64,000 nt of DNA, from positions 25,076,241 to 25,140,240 of the forward strand of contig NC_083565.1 of assembly GCF_019925205.1 (NCBI RefSeq), written 5' to 3'. The notes below the pieces were generated by a model, which saw only the letters and a list, made by a program, of their open reading frames with translations, searched no databases and was not told where the DNA came from. The DNA comes from Metopolophium dirhodum. Its lineage: Eukaryota; Arthropoda; Insecta; Hemiptera; Aphididae. Of the stretch, positions 36,525 through 47,733 are shown in pieces. Numbering within the stretch: position 1 is the stretch's first letter; each line of letters opens with the position of its first letter. The position numbers and the translations under genes were made by a program.

Positions 36525-37163
36525 TAGGACCCAGAACTTGATGACCTAAAAATCTTTAATAATTGCACACAAAAAAAAAATGTTAAAATTACTTATAAAC
36601 ATCAAAAAATGACTTAAAAAATAACCACAAAATACCCAGAATTATTTTATAGGTAATGACTTAACATTTTTAAAAGTTAAAGTTTTACAAAAATTACATT
36701 TTATACAATTCATGGTTCATAAATCGTATTTATTATAGGTTCTATCTCTTTAAAAATGTTTTCTCTCGAAGGAGCCTTAAAAAATATTTGTTTGCAGTTT
36801 GAAATAATTCGATCGACTTTTGGGAAATTTTTTCTAATTTAGCGGGCCTAAAATAGTATCGGCTTTCAGTTTATTAAATAATCATAGATTGCGACAACAA
36901 ACGAAAAAGAAAATGGACGTCGATAATCGACAAGCTAATGGAAACTGAATGTGTTACAATAATGGGTAACTTTCAACAAGAAAAATGCAAATAAATGTAA
37001 TAAAATGCACCTAAAATACTAAAAATTGACCGTAAAGCAACAAATTCCCTAAAAATGCAAAATAAAAATTATTCTGTACTCTATGAATCAATTTTCTGTA
37101 AAGACGATCCTTGTATGTAAGCATTAGAAAAAAAGATGCATATGCATCAAGTTCCGGGCACTA
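36525..37163. mobile_element. Non-autonomous hAT element, 639 bp
   Basis: The ends read TAGGACCCAGAACTTGATG and TAGTGCCCGGAACTTGATG inward and are flanked by a perfect 8-bp duplication CTTATAAC at 36517-36524 and 37164-37171. No coding capacity. Internal blocks match the fragment at 36103-36250. Confidence 0.8.
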
Positions 37164-37230
37164 CTTATAACCATTACGGATTGAAGCACGCATAGAACTG
37201 AAATTAAATTTATATTTTACTATTTTATTA

Positions 37231-37373
37231 GGGGTATGGAAAAATGAAAGAAAAAAATATCCGAGGGGCCCTCGGACAAAATAATGTTCTTCGTATTTTT
37301 TTTTAAATAGGTACATATATTTGTTTAATTTGTCCTGTTTTCATTATATATATTTTTATACTTTTCCATGCCC
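37231..37373. mobile_element. 143-bp MITE with TTA duplications
   Basis: The ends read GGGGTATGGAAAA and GGGCATGGAAAAG inward, with TTA on both sides (37228-37230, 37374-37376). This is the pattern of PIF/Harbinger-derived MITEs. A near-palindrome TCCGAGGGGCCCTCGGA lies inside. Confidence 0.55.
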
Positions 37374-37376
37374 TTA

Positions 37377-38039
37377 CCCAGATATATATTTAATATGTAT
37401 TGTAGTCTAGTTAATAATTTTTATATATTTTTTACTCCGCACTACAATACATACTACTTCTTAGTGAGCCCAAATGAATAGCGATCTCCATATTATATCA
37501 AAAAAAATAAATATTATTGGGTATATTTTTCTATTGGAACATAATAAATAATAATTAAAACCAAATATACTATATTATACTGTTTTATCAGGATACATAA
37601 GTAAATAAATAATAGATACGATTAATCCTTTTTATCCTTTTGTATTATAAACAATTAAAATAAAGTAAAATTCTTTTTATCAAAATATAATTAACGATTG
37701 TAATAAAGTAAAATTTTTTTTATCAAAATATTATAAAAAAATTAAATAAAGTAAAACTCTTTTTATCAAAATATATGTACAACAAATAAAAATAAAACGA
37801 AATAATCCACTGATTGATTAAGTGCGTATAATTTCGGGCGTCAGCGCTCTGATGCGATAAGACACTTTTAGTATCGATCGTCGAATAGCTGGTATTAATA
37901 GAACTATTATTAATACCATAAGTCCATAACGCTATTTATAAATATTATTATTATGCAATATGCATTTGTACACAATTCAATAAATACTATTTCTCTCCAA
38001 AACATATTATAACTTAAACTCTATGAATTATTATTTTTC
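37377..38039. other. AT-rich DNA, no gene seen
   Basis: Several repeats of a GTAAAATTCTTTTTATCAAA-type motif occur at about 37665-37770. No gene. Confidence 0.4.
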
Positions 38040-38157
38040 AACATGACTGTTGAATATTAGCTACCATCTTAGTTTTCATGACGTAAGCGCGGGGCCCTAA
38101 AATTCGCGCGGGGCCCAGGACAAATGTCCCAGTTGACCTACCCTAGGGCCGGCCCTG
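38040..38157. mobile_element. hAT-type terminus, one end only
   Basis: Read in reverse, the end is CAGGGCCGGCCCTAGGGTAG followed by GGGCCCCGCGCG words, the form often seen at hAT ends. The opposite end was not found, so this is a truncated element. Confidence 0.45.
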
Positions 38158-38532
38158 TTGTTATATACTAATGTGTATTGTATATTTGTATTCAATAAAA
38201 TAATTAATTTGAATTTTATTCAAAATTGTACGAAAAAAATGCATAGTAGTCTGCACATGTGGTATTAAAGCGTTATAGATATTGTAAAATTTGAATTACG
38301 TAGATATACACGAACAATATAGTTCTCGCAGGGCCCCCAAAAGGTCATTGTTAAAGAATACAATATACATTGTACATGCCATACCGGTGGAAGTTTAAGA
38401 CATTTCTGTCAACATTGGTTAACAAATGTTTTATAATATATCATAACTATTATAATATTATTATCCCAATACCTACGTCATAATGGGTTACAATCACGTC
38501 TTACATTTGAAAAAATTAAATCGTTTAATGTT

Positions 38533-38733
38533 TGTGAGATTTTGGCGTTTTTAGGATCTTACTTTCCACCCACTATTTTAGAGGACACTCACCTAGTGAT
38601 CTACAAGCCGCATCACGTGATGTCCCAAAGGACAAGTCGATGGAGCTTATATGCTTTGCACAACAGGTTGCTGTTTCCGAGCGTACTGACGGCGACGACA
38701 ACGACGACGACGTTGGCGGTGGACAGAAACCAT
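38533..38733 (+). other. Possible terminal exon, unassigned
   Basis: After GCGTTTTTAG, a frame runs to a TGA at about 38731-38733. It reads GHSPSDLQAASRDVPKDKSM, then ELICFAQQVAVSERTD, then an acidic stretch from a GACGAC microsatellite. Its composition is more protein-like than that of the longer overlapping frame (38542-38937), which turns the microsatellite into poly-Thr. No family is recognised and no upstream exon was found. Confidence 0.25.
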
Positions 38734-38939
38734 GACGTGTGTCGGCGAACGCTGTTGTTACTTGTTAAGAGATGGTCGGGGGGAATGTATTGCATAACAA
38801 TGTTTACCATTAAAATATTGCTTGTGGTGTTTTACGCGTTCTGCGTATTAAACTATTATGATATAATTATATTGTTTCAGAATTTTAAGAGGTGTTTGGG
38901 GATATTATTTAATAATAATGTGATCAAAATCCCGTGACG

Positions 38940-39440
38940 TTATTTGTTATTTAAAATTAAAATGTTGTATACGTTTTGAATTGATCGTTATTTAGAACCA
39001 AAATGTTATAATCAATTTTCAAAAATGTAAAAATAGGCATAATAATATATATTTTATATAAGTAAAAATGCTGGTCATGAAACACATTTTGGTATAAATT
39101 AGTTATTTTTTTCAGCAAACAATATTAAATTATATCTTATAAATATGTATGATGTATCCTAATTATTATATAGGTTTCTAAGGTTAGTTACCATGTACTA
39201 ACCTACTCATTACATTTTTTTTTTGAAAACTATATTAGGTACTGTATAGGTAATGGTGAACAAAATATAACATCCTTCTCCACGTTTAGACTTCACTTGG
39301 CAGCCTCGGCGTGATTTTTGGTTCTATTTTTTTATTCAAAACTCTATTTTACATGCTCCAAATATTAGGTGAAAGTAAAGGTAATCGACAACCTCTTCCA
39401 TATCAATGAATTTGTCCAACGTAATTGTCTTCATAACAAT
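38940..39440. other. AT-rich DNA, no gene seen
   Basis: Nothing recognisable. Confidence 0.4.
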
Positions 39441-39860
39441 GCTAGTTTGACACGACGTCTCCGCTAAGAATCGTTTTTCGTATTCAATGATTTTTGATTG
39501 AATTCAAAGATAACACATCCATTACAACGACATGTTTCTCAACTATTAAATAGCAGAGCAAATTTCGAATGTTATTAGTTTTTTTTTAAATTATTGACTT
39601 TAAAAATGTTCACTCAATCGACCAACTTGAAAATTGTATAGAAAGTTCCCCATAGGTTGTTTTTAGTGGAAAGTTAAAGCGTAAATGCACAAAACATTTT
39701 TAGTATAAAACTACATTAATACTCTGCTGTACAGAAGGTACAAGGGAGTCACTATAATAGATGGTTGTAAATTTTAAATTTGAATTCAATGATATAATAT
39801 GATATAATATCATGGTATACAAAAACCACTACGTGGAACCTTAATTTTTAATCCTTAACT
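39441..39860. repeat. Two small CR-A end fragments in opposite orientation
   Basis: 39441-39560 carries a forward version of the CGCTMAGAATCGTTTTTC and AACACATCCATTACA end blocks. 39715-39860 carries the reversed end (CTCTGCTGTACAG, then TTGAATTCAATGATATAAT, then ACGTGGAACCTT). Both are diverged. Confidence 0.6.
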
Positions 39861-40560
39861 ACAATATAATTATTTATTATTTGACCTTTGATATTATAGA
39901 ATAAGTAATAACTATGTAAAATAAACATAGGTAATTACATAAATATCACAATTTAAAGTGTTAACTTAATTTACTTAAAAACAAAAAGCTAATACTTTAT
40001 AATAGCTTTATAATAATAAATTTTCATACTAGAAGTACAAATTATAATTTATATACCTACAACAAGGATTGGCAACTGGTTAGGGTGTTAGTTGATTTGA
40101 GTATGGTCGTAAAGATAACTTATATTTAAAAAAGTTATGTTATGTTAACGTAAGCGGATATAGATTGCTTGATACAAAATTTGAAAATAATATTCAATCA
40201 TAGTTGGGGGACTTAATGGCGAATTATAATCAAAAGTCAATAATACAAAAACACAAGTATTCCTCGCAATTATTCAAACTCATAAAAAAATATAAGGTCA
40301 CTTTTTTATTTTTTATTATACGGACATTGTTATCTCAATCATGCTATGTATTGGCACAGCACTAACGATTTTTATGACTAAAGATTGAAAATTTTAAACA
40401 AGGATTCTCATAAATAATTCTTATTGTAACCAAAATAATCCAAAAGTATATTTTTACATTTTAAAATTATCACAACTTAATTGAAACTAATAACATGAAC
40501 AAATTCTCTGAGGTGACCTAAAGATAATGTTAATACCTTTCAATTTTTTTAAAGGTATAT
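39861..40560. other. AT-rich DNA, no gene seen
   Basis: A faint CR-A-like stretch occurs around 40370-40420. Nothing else was recognised. Confidence 0.35.
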
Positions 40561-41580
40561 TCACTTATTTAATAAATCATAATAAACTTATGAGGAATAT
40601 TGTATTACATTTTCAAATAATAGTTTTAAAAAGAAAATTTTTTATGAATTTCTAACTCGAAATAATTTTCAAATTTTCGTCATTTTACGTATTCTGTCAA
40701 TGCTTAAAACGCTTTTAAAAAAATATTGTGACTATGGATTTTTAATTTTTTTTATCTGCCTTTGAAACAATATACTAGGAGCCTTCTATTCAATTTCCAA
40801 GCTTTTTTAACCAACAAATAAAATTGTATTAATGTTTATAAAAAAAAAAACTAAAAAAAATGGAAACTGAAAATGTCCGTATACAGCTCAAAATAAGATT
40901 TTGTGGAAAACCGATTTTAAGTAAAAATTTCCGTTTTTCCTTAATTTTTCTATTGTTTTTCACGGTGCTTTTGAAAACTACTGGGAAATTTTTACTTTTG
41001 GCCCCCTCAAAGTACCAACTAGATTCATTTTCCAATCAGAAAAGATACAGTTGAAGAATATCTAAGCATTTTTTACTGTCCTAAAAGGTGTTAAGGCCCA
41101 CCACTAGCCGGCTGGGGAGCCAAAATAGTGGTAGGGGCTACGCCCCGGGTTGATCCACTGACATCAACTAAAAACCTAGTCAGTACCACGGGAGAGGGGA
41201 GCCCCACCGCGCACAGATACGGCTAGCCGGAGCTGTGTGTGGTGCCCCTCAAGGTTGAGGAGCCTACCTCGGCTGAAACGTGGTGGCTGTGGGACAGGCG
41301 CCAGATAGTAGTACATAAACCACAACACCTAGTGGGAGGTCCGGTACCCAAGGTGGCACTTAACTGAGTCATCCCGGCCCTCAGAAAAGGTACGGGCCCC
41401 CCAGGGCCCGGTGCTGGTGGTCCACAGACGACCCTAGGCCGCTAAGGCACGGACGGACGGCGGTAGGCGAGAGCCACAAAACCCGGAGACTCCTGCCCTA
41501 AAAGGTGATGACAATAACAAAAATAAAAAAAAGACACACATCATTGTAAAATCAATACATTCATTGTTCCACTCAGAATC
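40561..41580 (-). repeat. CR-A copy, reversed, interrupted by a GC-rich insertion
   Basis: The reversed middle and start parts are clear (CCGTTTTTCCTTAATTTTTC, AGTACCAACTAGATTCATTT, CACTCAGAATCTAAA). The copy is split at CCTAAAAGGTG by a GC-rich segment, after which the GATGACA of CR-A resumes. Confidence 0.8.
41091..41496. mobile_element. 406-bp GC-rich retroposon-like insertion
   Basis: It sits inside CR-A and is flanked by a perfect 11-bp duplication CCTAAAAGGTG (41080-41090 and 41497-41507), or 15 bp with one mismatch. Duplication length fits target-primed retrotransposition. It has no poly-A tail and no inverted ends. TAGCCGGCTGG near 41106 and GGTTGATCCAC near 41149 loosely resemble RNA polymerase III A and B boxes, so a SINE is possible. 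A 5' segment of a non-LTR element is the alternative. GC content is far above its surroundings. Confidence 0.65.
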
Positions 41581-41870
41581 TAAAAATATGTATATGTTAA
41601 CATACATTACATACCTACCTTTAATAAACGAGAACAAACTCGATTCATTGCTGTTTTGAATGATACAATGTCGTTGATAAATTAAACAAATTGCTTGGTT
41701 ATTCGAGCGAACCATATTACCAAAATTCAAAAACTGTCCCGGCGTGTAAATTTGGTTAAAAACAATATCTTGCAAAGAATGAGAAAAATAACGTAATTTT
41801 GTATGTTATAAAATTCATTATTCCATGAATTATATCAATTCTACTCTTCATGCACTGCATCATGACTAAA
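41581..41870. other. No gene seen
   Basis: Ordinary sequence between the CR-A copy and the palindrome. An open frame overlapping the retroposon (41434-41775) is not credible because it crosses three different repeats. Confidence 0.4.
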
Positions 41871-41874
41871 ATAT

Positions 41875-42063
41875 AAACAGGCATGTCAGCAATAATTTCA
41901 TTTTGGCTATCTTCGTGCATGTTCCCCAGACATGGAAAGAATAATATAAAATGTATAATGTAGATTATTATGAAAGCGTACAATATTTTAGCGTTTATTC
42001 CAAGTCTGGAGAACATTTTATCACAATTTTATGCGCAGTATTATCGAGTTGACATGCCTGTTT
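41875..42063. repeat. 190-bp palindromic element, possible MITE
   Basis: Arms of about 65-70 bp begin AAACAGGCATGTCA and continue to GTTCYCCAGACWTGGAA around a centre of about 60 bp, with several mismatches. The inner 22 bp pair best. No target duplication is evident. Confidence 0.65.
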
Positions 42064-42679
42064 GCATCGCATAATAAAACAATGTTCTATAAACTACAGT
42101 TTACAGTTATACATTTTGTCATTATAAATAGGTATATGACAACGTGTATCTATACAGACTGTATCGATCAGTGATCAGTCCCTCAATCAATCATAGTATA
42201 GGTAAGAAATAATACGTATACTCAACACTTACAGTGTTTTCGTCCTAATTCCAAAATTACGCATGTACATCGCAATGTATTTTTTTATGTATTTACTGTA
42301 TTGTTTAAGATTAAGTCACGATTTAAAGTTAAAACTTAGATTTATGTCCGTGGATTAAATTTAAACTTGTGACATCCCCTTAAGTTTATCGTTGCTTGCA
42401 TAATATATAAATTATACATTACCCCTTACAAAATATGTGGAGTCTTATCATTGAACATATTTCTTATTCCTTAAACTATGCAGTATGTATGTCCATGATC
42501 ACTCAGTCATTTGAGTCCTCAGTCGCCCCCTAATGTTAGCTAGGTATGCAATATAGACAGGGTTCTGTGGTTATAAGGCACTAACTATTATAATTAGAAT
42601 ATAATAAAGTATACTTTAGAAATTTCAAGTACCCACGAATAATAAAATAAAATTACAAAAAATAAACTATGCCTAATTG
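42064..42679. other. No gene seen
   Basis: Nothing recognisable. Confidence 0.4.
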
Positions 42680-43020
42680 TTATCCTTGGTGAAAAATCGC
42701 TACATGATAAATCGAGTGAATATCCAATGTTGTAAAAATATCCCCTGTTATACAATGCTCATAAAAACTTATTTTGACTTTCCGGTGGAGATTTTTTGGT
42801 TGATAAAGGTAGACAATTAAAGCAAGAAAATCTTGTACTAAATTTTCAAATCTTAGATTTTAAAGAAAAATTTTTATGAATTCTAATTCAAAATAATTTG
42901 CACATTTTCGTGATTTTCACGTGTTTTGTTAACATTTGAACTTCCTTTAAATACTTATAAAAAAAATTGTGCATATTTTTAATTTTTTTCAACTGCTATT
43001 GTAACAGTATAACAGGGCCT
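42680..43020 (-). repeat. CR-A middle fragment, reversed
   Basis: CTACATGATAAATCGAGTGA, ATATCCAATGTTGTAAAAAT and the later AAAAAATTGTGCATATTTTT blocks follow the reversed order of CR-A. Both ends are missing. Confidence 0.65.
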
Positions 43021-43249
43021 ACATAAAAAACTAAAATCGGATTTTGATCTATATTATTAGTATTATATATTTTCTTATATTACATTATTCATAGATAAGG
43101 TTTACAATTTTAAAAAAATCAATACTGATTATATTATAATTTATAATATTAGTGATATCAATATTATAATAATAGTTGATACATATTTTATAACTATTAA
43201 ATATAATTAGACGTTTTTCATTAAATATAGATTTTTATCTTCAACTAAA

Positions 43250-44825
43250 ATTTTAGATTCTGAGTGAAACTATAAATGTATTGATTTTACAATGATGTGT
43301 TTTTTTTTTTTGTGTCCTGTGTACACGATAAGTAGTCGAAATAATGCTTCGATTTTCAACTTCAGTATCTTTTTCGATGGAAAAGTGAATATTGTTGGTG
43401 CATTGAGGAAGTAAAAATTTAAATTTTCCAGTAGTTTTCAAAAACGCCATGAAAAATAAAAAAAAAATTAAGGAAGAACAAGAAATTTTTACGCAAAATC
43501 GGTTTTTCCACAAAATCTAAATCAAATGAACACATGAAAGGCAGATGAAAAAAATTAAAATCCATATAGTCACAATTTTTTTTTATAAGCATTTAAAGTT
43601 CAAATATATATTAAATTTAAAATTTAATAATTAATTTGTAATTAAAAATGTATGAAATGTTTAACTTTTATAACTAAGGATTGAAAGTTTAAAACAAGGT
43701 TCCACGTAAATAGGTTATATATAAATTACTTAATTCACAATAATATCATCAAATATACTTAGTAATATCATATGCTGACTGACCGTATTCGCTCAGAATC
43801 GTTTTTCTTATACAATGATATTATATCATTGAATTCAAATTTAACACAATTCATTACAGTGACCAACTTGGAACCTAATGTTCAGCAGAGCGTTACCCAC
43901 TTACCCACTTTTAGATTCTGAATGGAACGATGAATGTATTGATTTTACAATGATTTTTTTTTGTGTGTCTGTTATCACGGTTTGGGGCAGTAAAACTGCT
44001 TAGGTTTTCTTCAACAGTATCTTGTTCGATGGGAAAGTAAATCTAGTTGGTGCATTCAAAAGGTCAAATTTTAAAATTCCTAATAGTTTTCAAAAGCACC
44101 GGGAAAAACAACAAAATTAAGGAAAAGCAATATCAGTTTTCCACAAAATCGATTTTGGTTTTTGGTGTAACTCTAAATCAAATGAACATATTTGCATTTT
44201 CTTGTAAGTATTTTTTTTTTTTTATGAATGTCAATAAAACTTTGTTTGTTGAGTAAAAATACTTGAAAATTTAATACAAGGCTACTTCTATATTAAATAT
44301 AAAAATACTAAAAATCCTTGGTTACAGTTTTTTTATAAGAAAATGTTGTAGTTTTTTTTCCTATTAATATCAATACAATTTTATTTGTTGGGTGAAAAAG
44401 CGTTAAAATTAATGCAAGGCTCCGGATATATTGTTACAATAGCAGTTGAAAAATATTAAAAATACATAGGCCTAATTTTTTTTTATAACCATTTAAAGTT
44501 CAAATTTTGACAAAATTTATCACATTTAAAATGTAATAATTATTTTGTAGTTAAACATTTATAAAATAAAACTTTTATTGAAATTTTAAAATAAGATTCC
44601 ACGTAAAAATTTTATATATTATAATCCACCTTAATATCATTAAATATACTTAGTATTATCACAGGCTGACTGATCGTTTTGCTTATAAAATTATATTATA
44701 TCGATATTATTATATTATTATTGATATTTAATTATATTGAATCCAAATTTAACACCATTCATTACAGACCCACTTGTACTCTTCTGTATAGCAGAGCGAC
44801 ACCCACTTGCCCACCTTTTTTTTAA
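43250..44825 (+). repeat. Two CR-A copies in tandem, both internally deleted
   Basis: The first begins TTTTAGATTCTGAGTGAAAC at about 43250 and ends GTTACCCACTTACCCAC at about 43910. The second begins TTTTAGATTCTGAATGGAAC at about 43910 and ends CACCCACTTGCCCACC at about 44817. Both lack parts of the middle. Their abutment may reflect insertion preference or unequal exchange. Confidence 0.75.
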
Positions 44826-46284
44826 GTATTTAACTTTACTATTGTGAACATGAGAACTGTTTACTTGTGTGATTGACCCAATAAACAAATAGTGACTTAA
44901 AATATCTATAGTATTCCACATGATTAAAATTAAAATGTTGATAAAGTATTATGTGTACTGTGTAGGTATTCTTAAATAATTATGATTGAGATTAATGACC
45001 ATTATGCCAATAATTCGGTTAATGGACAATAATTATTATTGTCCATTAAACGAAAGCGATAAATTCCGATTCTACTTTTGATTGACCTTGATTTCCATTT
45101 GTAAAGTCGATTTGTCATATTCGTAAATTATTATAGGCTATAGCTATTAGAAAATTATCTTCAAAAGTGTGTACCTAAGTGTATAAAGTTTATATTACCT
45201 ATTTTATGTTACCTATTAAGATTTATATCAATTTTTGATATTTCTCGAATAAAATTTTCTATTTATGTAAAAGTAGTATAAAACAATAAAATATACAAAT
45301 GTATTCCATTTTTAAATGTATTTTTCCATACCTAATAGTCTTTTCAGAATAAGTGAGGGAATTGAAGATCAAATAAATTCATAAAACTGGAAAACAATAT
45401 TGATATAGGTATCTCATAATATTGTTTATGAGATTCATTGGTTAATAATTATTTAACATGGTATAATATAATAAATAATTGATTAAACTATACAAATTAT
45501 TTTAAATAATCATCCAAATATACGAGGTATTATAATATAGTTAATTTGTATTTAAGAAACCATGACAGTACCTATAACCAATTGTTAGACCAATACCGCC
45601 GTCAATTACTAACAATTAGTAACAATTGTCAATTACTAAATATTTAATAACTCAAAAAATTATAAGCTATTAGTCCTTAAAACAAGATTGAGTGGTCCAT
45701 AATTAGTTTATTAGTTTATTTTATTGTATATGTAACTCAAACATAGTCCTATATAATTTAACATTGATAATTGAAAAATTTAATAGATTTTCTTAAATAT
45801 GCTGGATTTGAAGGTAACTTAAATTGTAATTAATAGATACCTAAGTTATTTTATTTTTATTACATATTTTTTTGAAGTATATTCGATGCAATTATAATTA
45901 TTAATTTTACGATATTCAAGGTAAATTTAAGCTTATTTTAATTTTACATAATATTTTGATGTTTGCCAATAACACAAAAAAATATTTAGTATTTTCTTAC
46001 GATTAATTTTCTGAGACCAAACCATTGCATGGATGATGAAATGTATGCTGTTTTCCGGTTCCGGGTTTCCATACAATTCTCATAAGTCATTTGAGTATCG
46101 TGTTTATTATTTCATCAGTAATTTGAGTTTTTATTTCTACTGTGTGGAACCTTTTCTCACAAAAAATAGTTTTTATTTATTTATTTCGCATATATGACTG
46201 ACGGCTCTTATAAAAATCAGTATTAAAAAAATATAAATCGTAATGTATTAGTACAACATACTAATTTATTGTAAATCTTAAAAA
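44826..46284. other. AT-rich DNA, one short perfect palindrome, no gene
   Basis: Apart from the palindrome at 45019-45049, no gene, known motif or terminal repeat was seen. Confidence 0.4.
45019..45049. repeat. Perfect 15-bp-arm palindrome
   Basis: TTAATGGACAATAAT and its exact reverse complement are separated by a single T. It may form a cruciform or be a minimal element. No function can be assigned. Confidence 0.7.
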
Positions 46285-46778
46285 ATATTATATAGTTACT
46301 AGTATATCCCGTGCACTTTGTTGGCCAATCTTCAAAAATTATGATTGTTCAACTCTTTTTAGGTGTAACTCGCTACAGTAAGTGTAACTCAGCCACGCTA
46401 GTAGGCAATGTTCAAAAGTTCGATTTGCTGCATGCAGCATGCTTGTACCTCATCTGCGAAATAACCAATGGCAGTAATCTGGACATCCATGGCAACCGAT
46501 AATAAATAAATATTAATTTCTACTAATTATTTTCTTATAACCAATAGCAAAATAATCATTTATAAGCAAAAATGTCCACTGTAAATCTCAAAATCTCCGA
46601 TTGAGCACCTCCCTGGGTTGGACCTAGGAAGTAGGAGGGTGACAAATACTTAACGACATATTCTCATACCCACTATATATAGAAAAAAATGTCATTAAAA
46701 TCAGTCGATCCGTTTCGAATGAGTTCGAACACTAACGCCGTGACACGAGATTTTTATATATTATATATTAGACAGATT
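46285..46778 (+). mobile_element. Retroposon copy (RTE-like or derived SINE)
   Basis: It starts near ACTAGTATATCCCGTGCACT and ends with CATTAAAATCAGTCGATCCG, a stretch with GTGACACGAGATTTTTATAT, and a TATATTA repeat tail. This conserved 3' pattern (ATTAAAATCGGTCCARCCGTTTC then GTGACACGAGAATTTTATAT) is one I associate with widespread insect RTE-type retroposons. No reverse transcriptase is encoded, so it is a truncated or non-autonomous copy. Confidence 0.55.
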
Positions 46779-47403
46779 GTCAAAGCTTATATACAATTAT
46801 TGTATCCATTCCAATGTATTGTTAATCAACGCATGAATTTCTTCTTTACCTTAACCAAACTCTATCACATGATGTATTAAATTCCAGCGTTTGGTTGTTG
46901 TAACTTCAGTCGCACGTATGACAATCATTTAAACCCTATTGGAACATCATGATAACGTACCGGCCATGTCCTGATCAAATTCTGTTAAGTTTGGACCATA
47001 CACCCCGCGTGGTAAGTCCATGCCTGCGCCACCCATATTCAGGTCAGGCACATAGACTGCTATTTATGATACCTATCTGTTGTTGTTCAATTTTTACGCC
47101 ACTCCTTTGTGCTGTGGTATCACCCGTATTAGACAATACGCGGCAAACCAACTATACGCCTTACCCTCGTATTCTCTAGTTAATGGCACTCTCTAAAGTC
47201 AATTAGAATGGCACTGTTAACTCGTTGAGGTACGATGGTATGCGCTTGTCAATTCTTAGTTCGTTCTTATCTAGTTGAAATGACTCAAAGATTACAATAT
47301 ATACCTTGGCACTATTCAGTTTAATAAAACTTCATTGACACATAGTACGTATATCCCGGCACTGTTCCTATAAAAGGTAAGAACGTAAGAATGACTAAAA
47401 TAA
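46779..47403. other. Unassigned, moderately GC-rich in part
   Basis: 47000-47340 is less AT-rich and may belong to a retroelement, but no coding frame, terminal motif or repeat partner was seen. Confidence 0.35.
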
Positions 47404-47733
47404 TGTTTAACTCGGGTTTTCAGGTCGGAAACATTTTTATTGTATTAAAACAAATATAAATAAAAACACTTAGCAAATTCAAATCGCCTAGCGCGTACTA
47501 CGATCGGCGTTTCACACGCACGTCGTAGCTACGTTCTCGCCGAATCACTCAGCGACTACGGGGGGCCGTGCCTGCGCGTACGGCGGTGTTATATAGAAAA
47601 TATTATTGTCGCCTCAGCACATATTGCTTCGCTGGCCTGACCTATGTCAATAATTTACAATTTGAAATATTCCCACCTATATTACATATATATTAAATAA
47701 TATTATTTTGACGACTGTCTGCAATATACGACA
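47404..47733 (-). mobile_element. LTR-like block on the minus strand
   Basis: On the minus strand it begins TGTCGTATATTGCAGACAGT, directly after a polypurine-like AAAAAACAACGGGGAC. It has a TATA-like CTATATAACACC (about 47587-47597) and an AATAAAA about 150 nt downstream, the order of an LTR promoter and polyadenylation site. It would end near CA at 47404. No flanking duplication and no pol or gag frame were found, so it could be a solo LTR or a misread promoter-like block. Confidence 0.35.

Noticed and set aside
38542..38937. 131-codon frame
   Set aside because: No ATG start, poly-Thr from a GAC microsatellite; a different frame of the same DNA looks more protein-like and was reported instead.
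41434..41775. 113-codon minus-strand frame
   Set aside because: Crosses the GC-rich insertion, CR-A and unique DNA; no coherent protein.
46311..46502. 63-codon frame
   Set aside because: Lies inside a truncated retroposon copy and does not resemble a retroposon protein.
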